Source: a candidate division WOR-3 bacterium (GTDB lineage: Bacteria > Hydrothermota > UBA3072). Taken from it: a stretch of 64,000 nucleotides of DNA. Positions 18,298 through 28,169 of this stretch are shown one piece after another. The translations under genes and the position numbers were made by a program. Numbering within the stretch: position 1 is the stretch's first letter; every line of letters begins with the position of its first letter. Under the pieces are notes generated by a model. That model had not been told where the DNA came from and ran no database searches. It saw only the letters and a program-made list of their open reading frames with translations. The stretch is from assembly GCA_039804165.1 (NCBI GenBank), contig JBDRZZ010000001.1:154962-218961 (forward strand). The letters are read 5' to 3'.

Positions 18298-20958
18298 ATG
18301 GAAAAAATGGTGTACTTCTTTGGTGATGGGAAAGCAGATGGTAATATTAAAATGAAAAATATCTTGGGAAGTAAAGGGGCGGGGCTTGCAGAAATGACAA
18401 ATATTGGAGTTCCTGTTCCCCCAGGTTTTACAATCACAGCAGAATGTTGTATTTATTATGAAAAACATAAGAAATATCCTGAAGGTTTGGAAGAACAGAT
18501 AGAAGAGAATTTAAGGAAATTGGAAAAAGTAATGGGACAGAAGTTTGGATCTGAGGAGAATCCTCTCCTTGTTTCTGTTCGCTCTGGTGCGGCTATTTCA
18601 ATGCCAGGGATGATGGATACGGTTTTGAATCTTGGATTGAATGAGAAAATAGCAAAAGCTCTTGCCGAAAAGGTGGATCCAAGATTTGCTTATGATAGCT
18701 ACCGCCGCTTGCTTCAAATGTATGGAGATGTTGTTATGGGAGTTGATCATGATGATTTTGAAGAAATCATTCAGAAAAAGAAAGATGAAAAAGGTGTGAA
18801 GTCTGATTCTGAGCTAAAAGGAGAAGACTGGAAGGAAATTGCCGAGAAATTTAAGGCTCTTATTAAGGAAAAAACAGGGAAAGATTTTCCGGAAGACCCA
18901 AAGGAACAACTTAGAGGAGCAATTAACGCTGTTTTTGCCTCTTGGGATAACAAAAGGGCAAGAGAATATAGAAGAATTCATAATATTCCGGAAAATTTGG
19001 GAACGGCTGTAAATGTTCAGGCTATGGTTTTTGGTAATAAGGGAGAAGGGAGTGGAACTGGGGTTGCTTTCACAAGAAATCCCGCAACAGGAGAAAATAC
19101 TTTTTATGGAGAATATTTGCTTAATGCTCAAGGAGAAGATGTGGTCGCAGGTATTAGAACTCCAGGGCCAATTACTCATAAACAGAAGATAGAGTCTGGT
19201 TCTCCTATAGAGGCTCTTGAAGACCTAATGCCAGATATATATGCTCAGCTTGAGGATGTTAGAAAGAAGCTTGAAACTCACCTAAAGGAGATGCAAGATC
19301 TTGAATTTACAATAGAAAATAATAAACTTTGGGTTCTTCAGACAAGAACAGGTAAAAGAACAGCGATGGCAGCTGTAAGGATTGCTGCGGATATGGTAGA
19401 AGAAGGGCTCATTACTAAGGAAGAAGCTATTATGAGGATTAGCCCTGAGCAGATTGATCAATTACTCCATCCGATGATAGATCCAAAAGCAAAGGTAGAG
19501 GTTATTGCGAGGGGACTTCCAGCTTCTCCTGGAGCGGCTTCAGGAGAGGTTGTTTTCACTGCGGAAGAAGCCGTGGAAAAGGCTAATAGTGGAAAAAAAG
19601 TGCTCCTTGTGAGGCATGTGACGTCTCCTGAAGACATTGCTGGGATGCACGCTGCTGAAGGGATATTAACTTCCAGGGGTGGAATGACGTCTCATGCAGC
19701 TGTGGTTGCGAGAGGAATGGGTAAACCTTGTATTGTTGGAGCAGAAAGTATAAGTATAGATTATAATAGTAAAAGTTTTAAAGTTAAAGATATTGTCGTA
19801 AAAGAAGGAGATTTTATAACAATTGATGGTAGCACAGGAGCTGTGATGTTAGGCGAAGTTCCTACAATAGAACCTGAAATTTCTGGAAGTTTTCAAAAAA
19901 TAATGGAATGGGCTGATGAAATTAGAAGACTTGGGGTTAGGGCAAATGCTGATACTCCTACGGATGCTAAAAAAGCGAGAGATTTTGGAGCGGAAGGAAT
20001 TGGACTTGCAAGAACAGAACATATGTTCTTTGGAGAAGATAGAATTCCTGCTATGAGAGAGATGATTTTATCTGAAACTCCAGAAGAAAGAGAAAGAGCC
20101 TTAAAGAAAATTCTTCCAATGCAAAGAGAAGATTTTGAAGGCTTATTTAGGGTTATGGATGGTTATCCTGTTATAATAAGGCTTCTTGATCCTCCTTTAC
20201 ACGAATTTTTGCCAGAGGATCCTAAGGCAATAGAGGAACTTGCTCAAAATATGGGTATTTCAGTGAAGAAAGTTGAAGAAAAGATAAAAAGTCTTGAAGA
20301 AGCTAATCCGATGTTAGGACTTCGGGGTTGCCGCCTTGGAATTTTAATGCCTGAAATTACAGAAATGCAAGCAAGAGCAATTTTGGAAGCAGCTGTAAAT
20401 GTGGCTAAAGAGAATGTGAAAGTTCTTCCTAAAATTATGATTCCTCTTGCGGCAAGGAAGGAAGAAGTAGCTTCTCAAAGAGAAATCATTGATAAAGTAG
20501 CTAAACAAGTTTTTGAAGAAAAAGGTATGAGTGTGGAGTATCAAGTTGGGACGATGATAGAACTCCCAAGAGCAGCTTTGACAGCAGATGAGATTGCAGA
20601 AGTTGCTGATTTCTTCTCTTATGGGACAAATGACCTTACTCAGACAACCTATGGATTTTCCAGAGATGATGTTGGTAAATACACTCCTGAATATATAGAA
20701 AAGGGTATTCTTCCTAATGATCCTTTCCAAACATTGGACCAGGAGGGTGTTGGGCAGTTAATTGAAATTGGTCTAAAGAAAGGGAAAAAGACAAATCCAA
20801 AACTTGAGGTTGGTATCTGTGGAGAACATGGAGGAGATCCTGCATCAATTGAGTTTTGTCATCGTATAGGTCTTGACTATGTGAGTTGCTCACCATTTAG
20901 GGTTCCTGTTGCAAGACTTGCTGCAGCTCAGGCTGTTCTGAAAGAGAAAAATAAATAA
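18298..20958 (+). CDS. ppdK: Pyruvate, phosphate dikinase
   Basis: 886 residues, full length. It interconverts pyruvate, ATP and phosphate with PEP, AMP and pyrophosphate, serving glycolysis or gluconeogenesis. The N-terminal nucleotide-binding domain has GSKGAGLAEMTN. The swivelling domain has the phosphorylated histidine in GGMTSHAAVVARG (His466). The PEP/pyruvate barrel has GLRGCRLG and the catalytic Cys864 in DYVSCSPFRVP. AAGGAGG lies seven bases before the ATG. The gene stands alone between a 131-base gap and a strong terminator, so it is probably monocistronic. Confidence 0.96.
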   Translation: MEKMVYFFGDGKADGNIKMKNILGSKGAGLAEMTNIGVPVPPGFTITAECCIYYEKHKKYPEGLEEQIEENLRKLEKVMGQKFGSEENPLLVSVRSGAAISMPGMMDTVLNLGLNEKIAKALAEKVDPRFAYDSYRRLLQMYGDVVMGVDHDDFEEIIQKKKDEKGVKSDSELKGEDWKEIAEKFKALIKEKTGKDFPEDPKEQLRGAINAVFASWDNKRAREYRRIHNIPENLGTAVNVQAMVFGNKGEGSGTGVAFTRNPATGENTFYGEYLLNAQGEDVVAGIRTPGPITHKQKIESGSPIEALEDLMPDIYAQLEDVRKKLETHLKEMQDLEFTIENNKLWVLQTRTGKRTAMAAVRIAADMVEEGLITKEEAIMRISPEQIDQLLHPMIDPKAKVEVIARGLPASPGAASGEVVFTAEEAVEKANSGKKVLLVRHVTSPEDIAGMHAAEGILTSRGGMTSHAAVVARGMGKPCIVGAESISIDYNSKSFKVKDIVVKEGDFITIDGSTGAVMLGEVPTIEPEISGSFQKIMEWADEIRRLGVRANADTPTDAKKARDFGAEGIGLARTEHMFFGEDRIPAMREMILSETPEERERALKKILPMQREDFEGLFRVMDGYPVIIRLLDPPLHEFLPEDPKAIEELAQNMGISVKKVEEKIKSLEEANPMLGLRGCRLGILMPEITEMQARAILEAAVNVAKENVKVLPKIMIPLAARKEEVASQREIIDKVAKQVFEEKGMSVEYQVGTMIELPRAALTADEIAEVADFFSYGTNDLTQTTYGFSRDDVGKYTPEYIEKGILPNDPFQTLDQEGVGQLIEIGLKKGKKTNPKLEVGICGEHGGDPASIEFCHRIGLDYVSCSPFRVPVARLAAAQAVLKEKNK

Positions 20959-20988
20959 AAACTATTTTGTTTCTCGTACACCTCTAGC

Positions 20989-21025
20989 AAAACAAGGGCA
21001 AGGGAGCCCTTGTTTTGTTTTTATA
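20989..21025 (+). terminator. Terminator between ppdK and thyX
   Basis: An 11-bp perfect stem (20989-20999 with 21006-21016, AAAACAAGGGC) and a 6-base loop, followed by GTTTTTAT. The A-rich left arm gives a U-tract on the other strand too, so it can serve both convergent genes. Confidence 0.88.
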
Positions 21026-21656
21026 GGCCTAAATCTTCATATAAAATTCGGTGATTTAGAGGGATTGATTCATACATAAGAAAAGCAAGCTTTCTGATTT
21101 CCCAGAGAGCATTTTTACTTGTTCTTAACTGGAGAAAATTTCTGAAACTCCGCACATTTATACTCATAACTAACTCGGTTTTGAAAGATTCGGGTAGAAG
21201 ATACTTTGCAATGTCATTAGGGATTTTGTACTTATTTAGAAATAAAAAAATGGACTTTAAATTCTGAGCGGTTGTCTTATAAAAACTTTTTAGAATTTTT
21301 TCTGGTAATTCTGGAACAACACAATATCTCTCAACAATTTTTTTATAGTCATTAAAGCTCTTTGCTTTTCCTATTTCTTCATCTTTTATAAGATCTTTTA
21401 AGGTGTATCTTGTTGAACGAACAGTATAACTTGCCATTCTATGTCGAACAAGCTCTTGGAGAAGAGCCCGTGAAACTCCTTCTATCTTAAAAGTATAATT
21501 ACAGTGTTCAAAAATAGAGGTATGTCCCCATTTTATTAAATTCTTAATTAGATTTTTATCTTTTGGCCCCATATTGTCTGAGGTTGAACCGTGAGAAGTC
21601 CTTGCAGCTATTATGCATTTTTCTATTGGATCTGAGTCTATTAGAGAAACTTTCAT
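21021..21656 (-). CDS. thyX: Flavin-dependent thymidylate synthase
   Basis: 211 residues. It makes dTMP from dUMP with methylene-tetrahydrofolate, FAD and NADPH. The defining ThyX motif RHRx7S is present as RHRMASYTVRS (71-81). A second conserved segment, NVRSFRNFLQLRTS followed by ALWEIR, supplies nucleotide contacts. It begins two bases after the end of hisG with no visible Shine-Dalgarno, so translation is probably coupled. Pairing with hisG is an unusual gene order. Confidence 0.94.
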   Translation of the reverse strand: MKVSLIDSDPIEKCIIAARTSHGSTSDNMGPKDKNLIKNLIKWGHTSIFEHCNYTFKIEGVSRALLQELVRHRMASYTVRSTRYTLKDLIKDEEIGKAKSFNDYKKIVERYCVVPELPEKILKSFYKTTAQNLKSIFLFLNKYKIPNDIAKYLLPESFKTELVMSINVRSFRNFLQLRTSKNALWEIRKLAFLMYESIPLNHRILYEDLGL

Positions 21657-21658
21657 TT

Positions 21659-22648
21659 TTATTTAACAAATTGCTTTATTTCGTTTCTGACAATTGCAGA
21701 TATTTTGTAAGTTTTTTTTAAATCACTCAAGACCAAAGGAAATCTTTCTTTGGTAATTAAGATATTGACTTGAGAAAATTTTTCTCCTTTTATTATTGTT
21801 GGTTCATCAGCGCATAATTTGTTAGAAATTAGATAATTTCTAACTTTCTCAATGTTATTATTTGGAACATTAAATTTCACATCAAAATATTTTTTTGCCA
21901 CAACTGCTCCATACAAATTTTGGAATATATCCTCAGCTTTTTTCCTTTTCCATTCTTTACAGGTTGGCCCTCCATAAAGTCCTGCAGAAGATTGCATAAT
22001 TTCCTCTATTTCTTTCAGCCCATATTCTTTAAGTGTTTTTCCACTTTGGGAATTGTCTACTATAACATCTGCACCTTTTGCGATGTAACCTTCTGTTACT
22101 CCATCAGAGTTAATAATCTGAACCATTTCATTTTCTCCTTCTACAAGACCTCTAATTTGGACGATTGGGCTTTTTTCTCCATAAATTGAGGCATATGCTT
22201 CATTTTTTAAAATATAATCTCTTGTGATGTTTATGTATTCGGTAAAGCACAAAATTGGTTCATTTTTTCTCATATAGAAAAGTTCTTTAAATGAGTTATA
22301 TGGTTTCTCTTTTGGAACAGCTGCAACCATTCTTATTTTTCCATATTCGAGATCTCCTATTTTAAAAACATTGTTTTTAGAATTTGCAAGACTTTCTTCT
22401 CTTACCCAGTCTTCTCCCACAATTGCTATGTCTAAGAGCCCTTTATTTAATTCAACTGGAGCACTTTGAGGTCTTACAAGATAAACTTCAATTTCTGGAT
22501 CATTTAAAATTTTTAGATTTTTGTCTGATTCTTTTCCAGGTTCATACCCCCTTATTTCATAACCTGCGTCTACGAATAACTGATATGTGTTACCTCTATC
22601 TACACTATTTAAACTTCCTTTTGGAAGCCCCAATCTAATCTTATTCAT
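21659..22648 (-). CDS. hisG: ATP phosphoribosyltransferase
   Basis: 329 residues, with a C-terminal regulatory ACT-like domain (about 250-325), so the long, histidine-inhibited form. It joins ATP and PRPP in the first step of histidine synthesis. Signatures are LGLPKGSLN, VGEDWVREES and the PRPP loop EGYIAKGADVIVDNSQSG. The frame is open from a TTG at 22669, but the start at 22648 is chosen because AAGGAG lies inside that upstream extension, seven bases before this ATG. No other his gene is in the window. It has its own divergent promoter. Confidence 0.9.
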   Translation of the reverse strand: MNKIRLGLPKGSLNSVDRGNTYQLFVDAGYEIRGYEPGKESDKNLKILNDPEIEVYLVRPQSAPVELNKGLLDIAIVGEDWVREESLANSKNNVFKIGDLEYGKIRMVAAVPKEKPYNSFKELFYMRKNEPILCFTEYINITRDYILKNEAYASIYGEKSPIVQIRGLVEGENEMVQIINSDGVTEGYIAKGADVIVDNSQSGKTLKEYGLKEIEEIMQSSAGLYGGPTCKEWKRKKAEDIFQNLYGAVVAKKYFDVKFNVPNNNIEKVRNYLISNKLCADEPTIIKGEKFSQVNILITKERFPLVLSDLKKTYKISAIVRNEIKQFVK

Positions 22649-22670
22649 TTTCTTCTCCTTATTTTTCAAA

Positions 22671-22699
22671 ATATTAATTGTTTAGATCAGTATTGTCAA
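22671..22699 (-). promoter_or_regulatory. Promoter of hisG-thyX
   Basis: On the minus strand TTGACA (22699-22694), 17-base spacer, TAATAT (22676-22671). The leader contains AAGGAG before the ATG at 22648. It is back to back with the DUF362 promoter, with only ten bases between the two -35 boxes. Confidence 0.7.
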
Positions 22700-22709
22700 G
22701 TTCCAATTG

Positions 22710-22738
22710 TTGACTTTTTATAAAATTATTGTTATTAT
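22710..22738 (+). promoter_or_regulatory. Leaderless promoter of the DUF362-polyferredoxin pair
   Basis: TTGACT (22710-22715), 17-base spacer, TATTAT (22733-22738). The ATG at 22747 is eight bases after the -10 box and has no Shine-Dalgarno. Confidence 0.65.
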
Positions 22739-22746
22739 TTATTCAA

Positions 22747-23661
22747 ATGAATAGGAGAGATTTCTTAAAAAAGTTATTTTCTATAGCAGTAATTGCAGGG
22801 GTTTCTTCTACTTTTAAAGGAAAATCTTTATTCGCAGAAGAAAGAAAAGAAGAGGTTTTCCCAGATCTTGTTGCGGTTAAAGGTGGGAGTCCTGAAAAAA
22901 TGTTTGATGAAGGAATAAAAGCTCTTGGAGGGATGAGGAGATTTGTAAAAAAAGGAGAAATTGTTGTAGTAAAGCCAAATATTGCCTGGATTGCAAAACC
23001 TGAGAGTGCGGCGAATACAAATCCAGGATTGGTTAAAAGAATTATTGAGCATTGTTTTTGGGCAGGCGCAAGAAAAGTTTATGTTTTTGACCATACTTGT
23101 GATGACTCTTTTACAACCTATAAGATTAGTGGAATCGAGAGTGTAGCAAAAGAAGCTGGTGCCACTATTGCTTATGCAAATAAAGAGTCTTATTATCAGG
23201 AGGTAGTGATTCCAGAAGCTTATATTCTGAAGAAAGTGAAAGTTCATGAGTTAATTTTAGAAAGCGATGTTTTTATAAATGTTCCTATATTAAAACATCA
23301 TAGTAGCGCGAAGATGACTTCTGCCTTTAAGAATTTAATGGGAGTTGTGTGGGATAGATTTTATTACCATAGAACAGATCTTGATAGATGTATTGCTGAG
23401 TTTCCTTTATATAGAAAACCGAACCTCACAGTTGTGGATGCTTATAATGTGTTAAAAAATGGCCCAAGATTTCGTTCTATGGAGGATGTTTTGAAGAAGG
23501 AGATCCAGCTTTTAGGAGTAGATATTGTAGCTTTGGATGTTGCTTCTTCAAAAATATTAGGGGAGAATCCGGAAAACATAAAATATATAATTTATGGAGA
23601 AAAACTTGGTCTTGGTAAAACTAATCTTGAAGAATTAAATATAAAGAGAATCACCCTCTGA
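22747..23661 (+). CDS. DUF362 protein with Tat signal
   Basis: 304 residues from the ATG at 22747; the frame opens at a TTG at 22729, but the promoter -10 box overlaps that position. The N-terminus MNRRDFLKKLFSIAVIAGVS is a twin-arginine signal (RRDFLK), so a folded, probably cofactor-bearing protein is exported. The DUF362 core is recognisable in VVVKPNIAW, PGLVKRIIEHCFWAGARKVYVFDHT and VPILKHHSSAKMTSAFKNLMG. No cysteine cluster is in this protein; the Fe-S clusters are in the adjacent polyferredoxin. Tat-exported DUF362 proteins often pair with NapH-like ferredoxins, as here. The reaction is unknown. Confidence 0.85.
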   Translation: MNRRDFLKKLFSIAVIAGVSSTFKGKSLFAEERKEEVFPDLVAVKGGSPEKMFDEGIKALGGMRRFVKKGEIVVVKPNIAWIAKPESAANTNPGLVKRIIEHCFWAGARKVYVFDHTCDDSFTTYKISGIESVAKEAGATIAYANKESYYQEVVIPEAYILKKVKVHELILESDVFINVPILKHHSSAKMTSAFKNLMGVVWDRFYYHRTDLDRCIAEFPLYRKPNLTVVDAYNVLKNGPRFRSMEDVLKKEIQLLGVDIVALDVASSKILGENPENIKYIIYGEKLGLGKTNLEELNIKRITL

Positions 23662-23665
23662 TGGA

Positions 23666-25174
23666 ATGGTGAAAAATAAGTTAAGGTTTTTTCGTATTTT
23701 TTTTGAAATTTCTTTTTTTGTTTTTATAACCTCTTCTTTTTTTTGTTTTCCTTTAAGAGGGATACCTTCTAAAACTCAAATAGTTCCTATTTTATTTTCT
23801 GTTTTTAGTAAAGAGTTTTTCTTAAGTATTTTTTTTGTGATTTTTTTTATTTTTGTGACTTTCTTCTTCGGAAGAATATATTGCTCATTTTTTTGTCCTT
23901 TAGGAGGCTTTCAGGATATTTTTATAAGGGTTGGGAGATATATTAAAAAAAATAAATTTAAATATCAGAAGCCTTTGCTTTTTTTCCGTTTTACCATCCT
24001 TTTTTTCTTACTTATAAGTTTGTTTTCTGGTAGTTCTTATTTAATTAGTTGGCTAGATCCCTATAGTATTTTTGGAAAAATGATAAATTATTTAATAAAA
24101 CCAATTTTTGTTGTGATTAATAATTTGGGAGAGTTTTTTCTTAGAAAGAGAGGGTTTTATTTTTTTCGAATATTGGATTTTCCTGACTTTAATCTTTTTA
24201 TTATCTCAATCCTTGGGTTAATTTTAGGTGGAGTTATATATTTTTCTTTAAAAGAAGGAAGGTTTTATTGTAATTCTATCTGCCCTCTTGGGACTTTCTT
24301 AAGTTTGGTTTCTTTTCGGTCCTTATGTAGAATAGAGATAGATAAATTAAGATGCACTTCTTGTGGAATTTGTGAATTCAATTGTAAGGGAAGCTGTATA
24401 AATTCAAAAGAAAAAATAATTGATGATTTTTCTTGTATAAGATGTTTTAATTGCCTTTCTATATGTCCTTTTTCTGCGATTAGATTTAGATTTGTCTCAT
24501 TTATAAAGAAGAGAAAAGAAAAAAATATAGAAAGAAGGAAATTTATTCTTTATTTGACTTATATTTGTTTTTTAGGAATTAATTTGTTTTTGAGAGAAAA
24601 AGGCAAAAAACTTTCTAATTCTTCACCACCTACTCCTCCTGGTAGTATAAGTCTAAAGAGATTTCTTAGTAAATGCACTTCCTGCTATCTATGTGTAAAT
24701 AGATGTCCAACAGGTGTCCTTCGCCCTTCTTTATTTCAATACGGGATTTTCGGAGCTTTCGTTCCTTTTATGGATTTTAGAAGTGGTTATTGTTCTTATG
24801 AGTGTAATGAGTGTTTAAATATATGTCCAACCAATGCAATTTTACCTTTTAGATTGGAAGAGAAAAAGAAAATTCAAATAGGAAGGGTTAATTTCACTCA
24901 AGATTTTTGTGTTGTGTATAAAAACAAAACCAATTGCGGAGCCTGTGCTGAGATATGTCCTACAGAAGCCATCAGAATGGTTCCATATAAGGGTTTATTA
25001 TCAATACCTTTTACAGAGCCCTCAATTTGTGTTGGATGTGGAGGATGTGCGTTTGTTTGCCCGGCAACTCCAAAAGCAATTGTTATAGAGACAAACCTCG
25101 TACATAGAGAAGTAAAGAGCTTTGAGAGATCAAAGAACAAAAAGGAAAACAGAAAAGAAGAATTCCCCTTTTAA
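23666..25174 (+). CDS. NapH-like membrane polyferredoxin
   Basis: 502 residues. Five or so membrane segments lie in the first 200 residues, with two NapH-type motifs (CSFFCPLGGFQD, CNSICPLGTFLS). Cysteine motifs for about five [4Fe-4S] clusters follow: CTSCGICEFNC, CIRCFNCLSICP, CTSCYLCVNRCP, CNECLNICP, CGACAEICP and CVGCGGCAFVCP. A further membrane segment lies between the second and third motif (FILYLTYICFLGINLFL). The protein should move electrons through or along the inner membrane, probably to the exported DUF362 partner five bases upstream. A basic Lys-Glu tail ends it. Donor and acceptor are unknown. Confidence 0.85.
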   Translation: MVKNKLRFFRIFFEISFFVFITSSFFCFPLRGIPSKTQIVPILFSVFSKEFFLSIFFVIFFIFVTFFFGRIYCSFFCPLGGFQDIFIRVGRYIKKNKFKYQKPLLFFRFTILFFLLISLFSGSSYLISWLDPYSIFGKMINYLIKPIFVVINNLGEFFLRKRGFYFFRILDFPDFNLFIISILGLILGGVIYFSLKEGRFYCNSICPLGTFLSLVSFRSLCRIEIDKLRCTSCGICEFNCKGSCINSKEKIIDDFSCIRCFNCLSICPFSAIRFRFVSFIKKRKEKNIERRKFILYLTYICFLGINLFLREKGKKLSNSSPPTPPGSISLKRFLSKCTSCYLCVNRCPTGVLRPSLFQYGIFGAFVPFMDFRSGYCSYECNECLNICPTNAILPFRLEEKKKIQIGRVNFTQDFCVVYKNKTNCGACAEICPTEAIRMVPYKGLLSIPFTEPSICVGCGGCAFVCPATPKAIVIETNLVHREVKSFERSKNKKENRKEEFPF

Positions 25175-25246
25175 AAATGGGTTGATTTTTAGAGATTATT
25201 TATTAGATTGATTTAATTAAGATTAAAAGTTTTTAAGGAGGAGTTT

Positions 25247-26170
25247 ATGAGTTTTGGTGAAGGAAAAATTTGGTTTGATGGTAAATTTGTAGATTGGGAA
25301 GAAGCAAAGATCCATGTTTTGTCTCATGTGGTTCATTATGGTTCGAGTGTTTTTGAGGGAACCAGATGTTATAATACAAAAAAAGGTCCTGCTATTTTCC
25401 GGCACAAAGAGCATCTGAAAAGATTATATGATTCTGCGAAAATATATAGAATGGAAATTCCTTATACAATGGAGGAATTTGGAGATGCGATAATTGAAAC
25501 CATTAGGGTTAATAAGCTCAAAGAGTGTTATATAAGGCCAATTATATTTAGGGGTTATGGACCAATGGGAGTTAATCCTTTAAAGAACCCAATTCATTGT
25601 GTTATAGCTGTTTGGGAGTGGGGGACCTATCTTGGAGAGGGAGTCCTTGAGAAGGGAATTTCGGTTCAGGTTTCTTCTTGGAATCGTTGTGCTCCAAATA
25701 CAATGCCTTTTCTTGCAAAAGCTGGAGGAAATTATCTTAATTCTCAGTTGATTAAGATGGAAGCCACTATGAATGGTTTTGATGAAGGGATTGCTTTGGA
25801 TTCTTATGGGTATGTCTCTGAGGGTTCTGGAGAGAATATATTTGTTGTAAGAAATAATGTGATTTATACTCCTCCCTCCAGTTCTTCCATTTTGCCAGGG
25901 GTGACCCGTCATAGCATTTTTATTCTTGCAAGAGACCTTGGCATCCGGATTGAGAAACATTTTATTCCCCGGGAAGCTTTATATATTGCAGATGAAATAT
26001 TTCTTACAGGGACAGCAGCAGAGATAACTCCTGTTACTAAGGTGGATAATATAGTGGTGGGAGATGGAAAAAGGGGGCCAATTACAAAAAAGCTTCAAGA
26101 TGAATTTTTTGGGATCGTGAGGGGTGAGAAAGAAGATCGACACAATTGGCTCACGTTTGTTTATGAATAA
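25247..26170 (+). CDS. ilvE: Branched-chain amino acid aminotransferase
   Basis: 307 residues. It transfers the amino group between glutamate and the branched-chain 2-oxo acids, using PLP. The fold-type IV signature is clear: [20 protein letters not shown], the PLP lysine in [13 protein letters not shown] (Lys158), [17 protein letters not shown] and [16 protein letters not shown] precedes the ATG. It lies apart from the leu-ilv operon and just before a binding-protein gene, 10 bases after its stop. A D-amino-acid or aminodeoxychorismate enzyme is possible, but length and EGSGENIF favour IlvE. Confidence 0.92.
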   Translation: MSFGEGKIWFDGKFVDWEEAKIHVLSHVVHYGSSVFEGTRCYNTKKGPAIFRHKEHLKRLYDSAKIYRMEIPYTMEEFGDAIIETIRVNKLKECYIRPIIFRGYGPMGVNPLKNPIHCVIAVWEWGTYLGEGVLEKGISVQVSSWNRCAPNTMPFLAKAGGNYLNSQLIKMEATMNGFDEGIALDSYGYVSEGSGENIFVVRNNVIYTPPSSSSILPGVTRHSIFILARDLGIRIEKHFIPREALYIADEIFLTGTAAEITPVTKVDNIVVGDGKRGPITKKLQDEFFGIVRGEKEDRHNWLTFVYE

Positions 26171-26180
26171 GGAGGGAAAT

Positions 26181-28100
26181 TTGAAAAGGTCTTGTGCTCT
26201 TTTCCTTATAATTTGTCTTTTGTCCTTTTTCTGTAGCAAAGAAAAAGCCTCTTCAGTTACTCAAAGGGAAAATTTAAGCGAGGAAGATTTGATGGGAAAA
26301 TATGGACCAAAGGATCTTTCTAAGGAGAAAGTAGATAGTATTATTGAATCTATAAAATGGACAACCAATGAAAATCCAACAGTTCTTGGAGATAAAAATG
26401 CAAAAGAGGGAGGGACTTTAATTATAGGAGAGACAGGGTATCCTGCAACATTAAGGCCAGTAGGAGAAAATTCAAGTTATGTTTTTAATTCCTTACTTCA
26501 AATGTTAATTTATGAAACTCTTCTTGATTTAGATCCTATAACTTTGGAATATAAACCTGTTATTGCAGATAAGTGGTGTATTACGGATGATAAAAAAACT
26601 TATTTTTATCACATAAACCCTGAGGCGAAATGGGAAGATGGAACTCCAATAACAGCATTTGATTTTGTTGCAACCTGGGATCTTTTAACAAATGAAGGGA
26701 TAAAAGAACCCTTCCAAAATGATTTGTGGAATAAGTTTGAAAGGCCGGTTGCTCTTTCTAAAGAGATTTTAATGGTTAAGCCTAAGTTTCTTGAATGGAG
26801 ACTATTTTTGAATTTTAGTGTAAATTTTCCTGTTTTTCCTGAACGGATTTTAAGCTCAATATCTATCGAGGATTATATGAAGGAGTTTAATGATAAAATG
26901 ATGATGGGTTCAGGACCTTATGCTTTTGAGAAGGCGGAGATGAATCAGTTTGTGAGTTTAAGGAAGAATAAGTCCTGGTGGGGTAGGAATCTTAAGTGGA
27001 ATAAAGGATTATTTAACTTTGATAGAATTAAGTTCATTTTTTATACAGAAGAAACCGTTATGGATGAGAAATTTAAAAAAGGTGACATAGATGTGATTTA
27101 TGTAAGAGTTGCCAGAAAATGGGTTTCTGATTTTACTCCACAGAAAATAAATGCTATAAAAAATAACTATATTGTAAAACAGAAAGTTTATGATAACTCT
27201 CCAATTGGAATTTCAGGATTTCATTTTAATATGAGAGAAGAGCCTTTTAATGATATAAGGGTTAGAAAAGCTTTTTGTTATCTTTTAAATAGAGAAGAAA
27301 TGATGGAAAAGTTGTTCTTTAATGAATATGAATATTTAAACTCCTTTTACCCAAATTCTATTTATGAAAACAAGAACAATCCTAAGGTTAAATATAATCC
27401 TGAAGAAGCAATTAGACTATTAGAGGAAGCTGGTTATTCTGGGAAGAGTTTAAATGAAGAAGGGTATATTGTGAAGGATGGAAAAGTTTTTGAGTTAGAA
27501 TTAAATGATTATGATGGTGATACGAGAATAGAAACCATATTTCAGGAGGACCTTAAGAAAGTTGGTATAAAGCTTAATATAAAGAAAGTTACTTGGGCAA
27601 AACATATGAGAAGTCTGCATGAGTTTGATTTTAAAATAACAGGTATTGGCTTTTCTGGTTCTTTATTCCCAGATCCTGAGTTTGTATATCATTCTAAATA
27701 CGCTGATAAAAAGAATTCTAATAACATATGGGGTTTAAAAAACAAAAGAGTGGATGAGATTTGTGAAGAATATTCAAGAGAATTTGATATAAATAAAAGG
27801 GTGAAACTTCTTAAAGAACTTGATTCTATTCTGGTTTCTCAATATATGATGGCTATGTTTTGGTATTCAGATAATGTTAGAATTTTATACTGGAACAAAT
27901 TTGGAACTCCAGAATTTGTTTTGGATCGTTTTTCTGGTTCTTCCTATTGGGAACTTTCACCTATAAAATACTGGTGGTATGATGAGGATGCTCATAGTAG
28001 ACTAAAAGAAGCGATGAAGAGTAATATTCCTCTACCAGAGAAACCGAAAGAAGTAAAATATTGGTTAAAATATAAAGGAGAAAATTTTATTAAGAAGTAA
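26181..28100 (+). CDS. Peptide/nickel-type ABC substrate-binding lipoprotein
   Basis: About 639 residues, an SBP_bac_5 (OppA/DppA class) protein, long for the family. The start is set at TTG 26181, because GGAGGG sits four bases before it and the product begins MKRSCALFLIICLLSFFC, a lipoprotein signal; the frame itself opens at 26124 inside ilvE. Family features are LIYETLLDLDPITLEYKP, WEDGTPITAFDFVATWD, FNDIRVRKAFCYLLNREEM and YNPEEAIRLLEEAGY. No permease or ATPase gene is nearby, so it is an orphan binding protein or works with a remote transporter. Substrate unknown. Confidence 0.85.
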   Translation: MKRSCALFLIICLLSFFCSKEKASSVTQRENLSEEDLMGKYGPKDLSKEKVDSIIESIKWTTNENPTVLGDKNAKEGGTLIIGETGYPATLRPVGENSSYVFNSLLQMLIYETLLDLDPITLEYKPVIADKWCITDDKKTYFYHINPEAKWEDGTPITAFDFVATWDLLTNEGIKEPFQNDLWNKFERPVALSKEILMVKPKFLEWRLFLNFSVNFPVFPERILSSISIEDYMKEFNDKMMMGSGPYAFEKAEMNQFVSLRKNKSWWGRNLKWNKGLFNFDRIKFIFYTEETVMDEKFKKGDIDVIYVRVARKWVSDFTPQKINAIKNNYIVKQKVYDNSPIGISGFHFNMREEPFNDIRVRKAFCYLLNREEMMEKLFFNEYEYLNSFYPNSIYENKNNPKVKYNPEEAIRLLEEAGYSGKSLNEEGYIVKDGKVFELELNDYDGDTRIETIFQEDLKKVGIKLNIKKVTWAKHMRSLHEFDFKITGIGFSGSLFPDPEFVYHSKYADKKNSNNIWGLKNKRVDEICEEYSREFDINKRVKLLKELDSILVSQYMMAMFWYSDNVRILYWNKFGTPEFVLDRFSGSSYWELSPIKYWWYDEDAHSRLKEAMKSNIPLPEKPKEVKYWLKYKGENFIKK

Positions 28101-28134
28101 TTTTTTATTTTTTGAGAAATACACAATTTAACTA

Positions 28135-28162
28135 TTGACAAAATAGAGGTTTTTTTTATATT
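28135..28162 (+). promoter_or_regulatory. Leaderless promoter of the TPR-pepP-efp operon
   Basis: TTGACA (28135-28140), 16-base spacer, TATATT (28157-28162). The ATG at 28170 is seven bases after the -10 box and there is no Shine-Dalgarno. Confidence 0.7.
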
Positions 28163-28169
28163 TATATTA

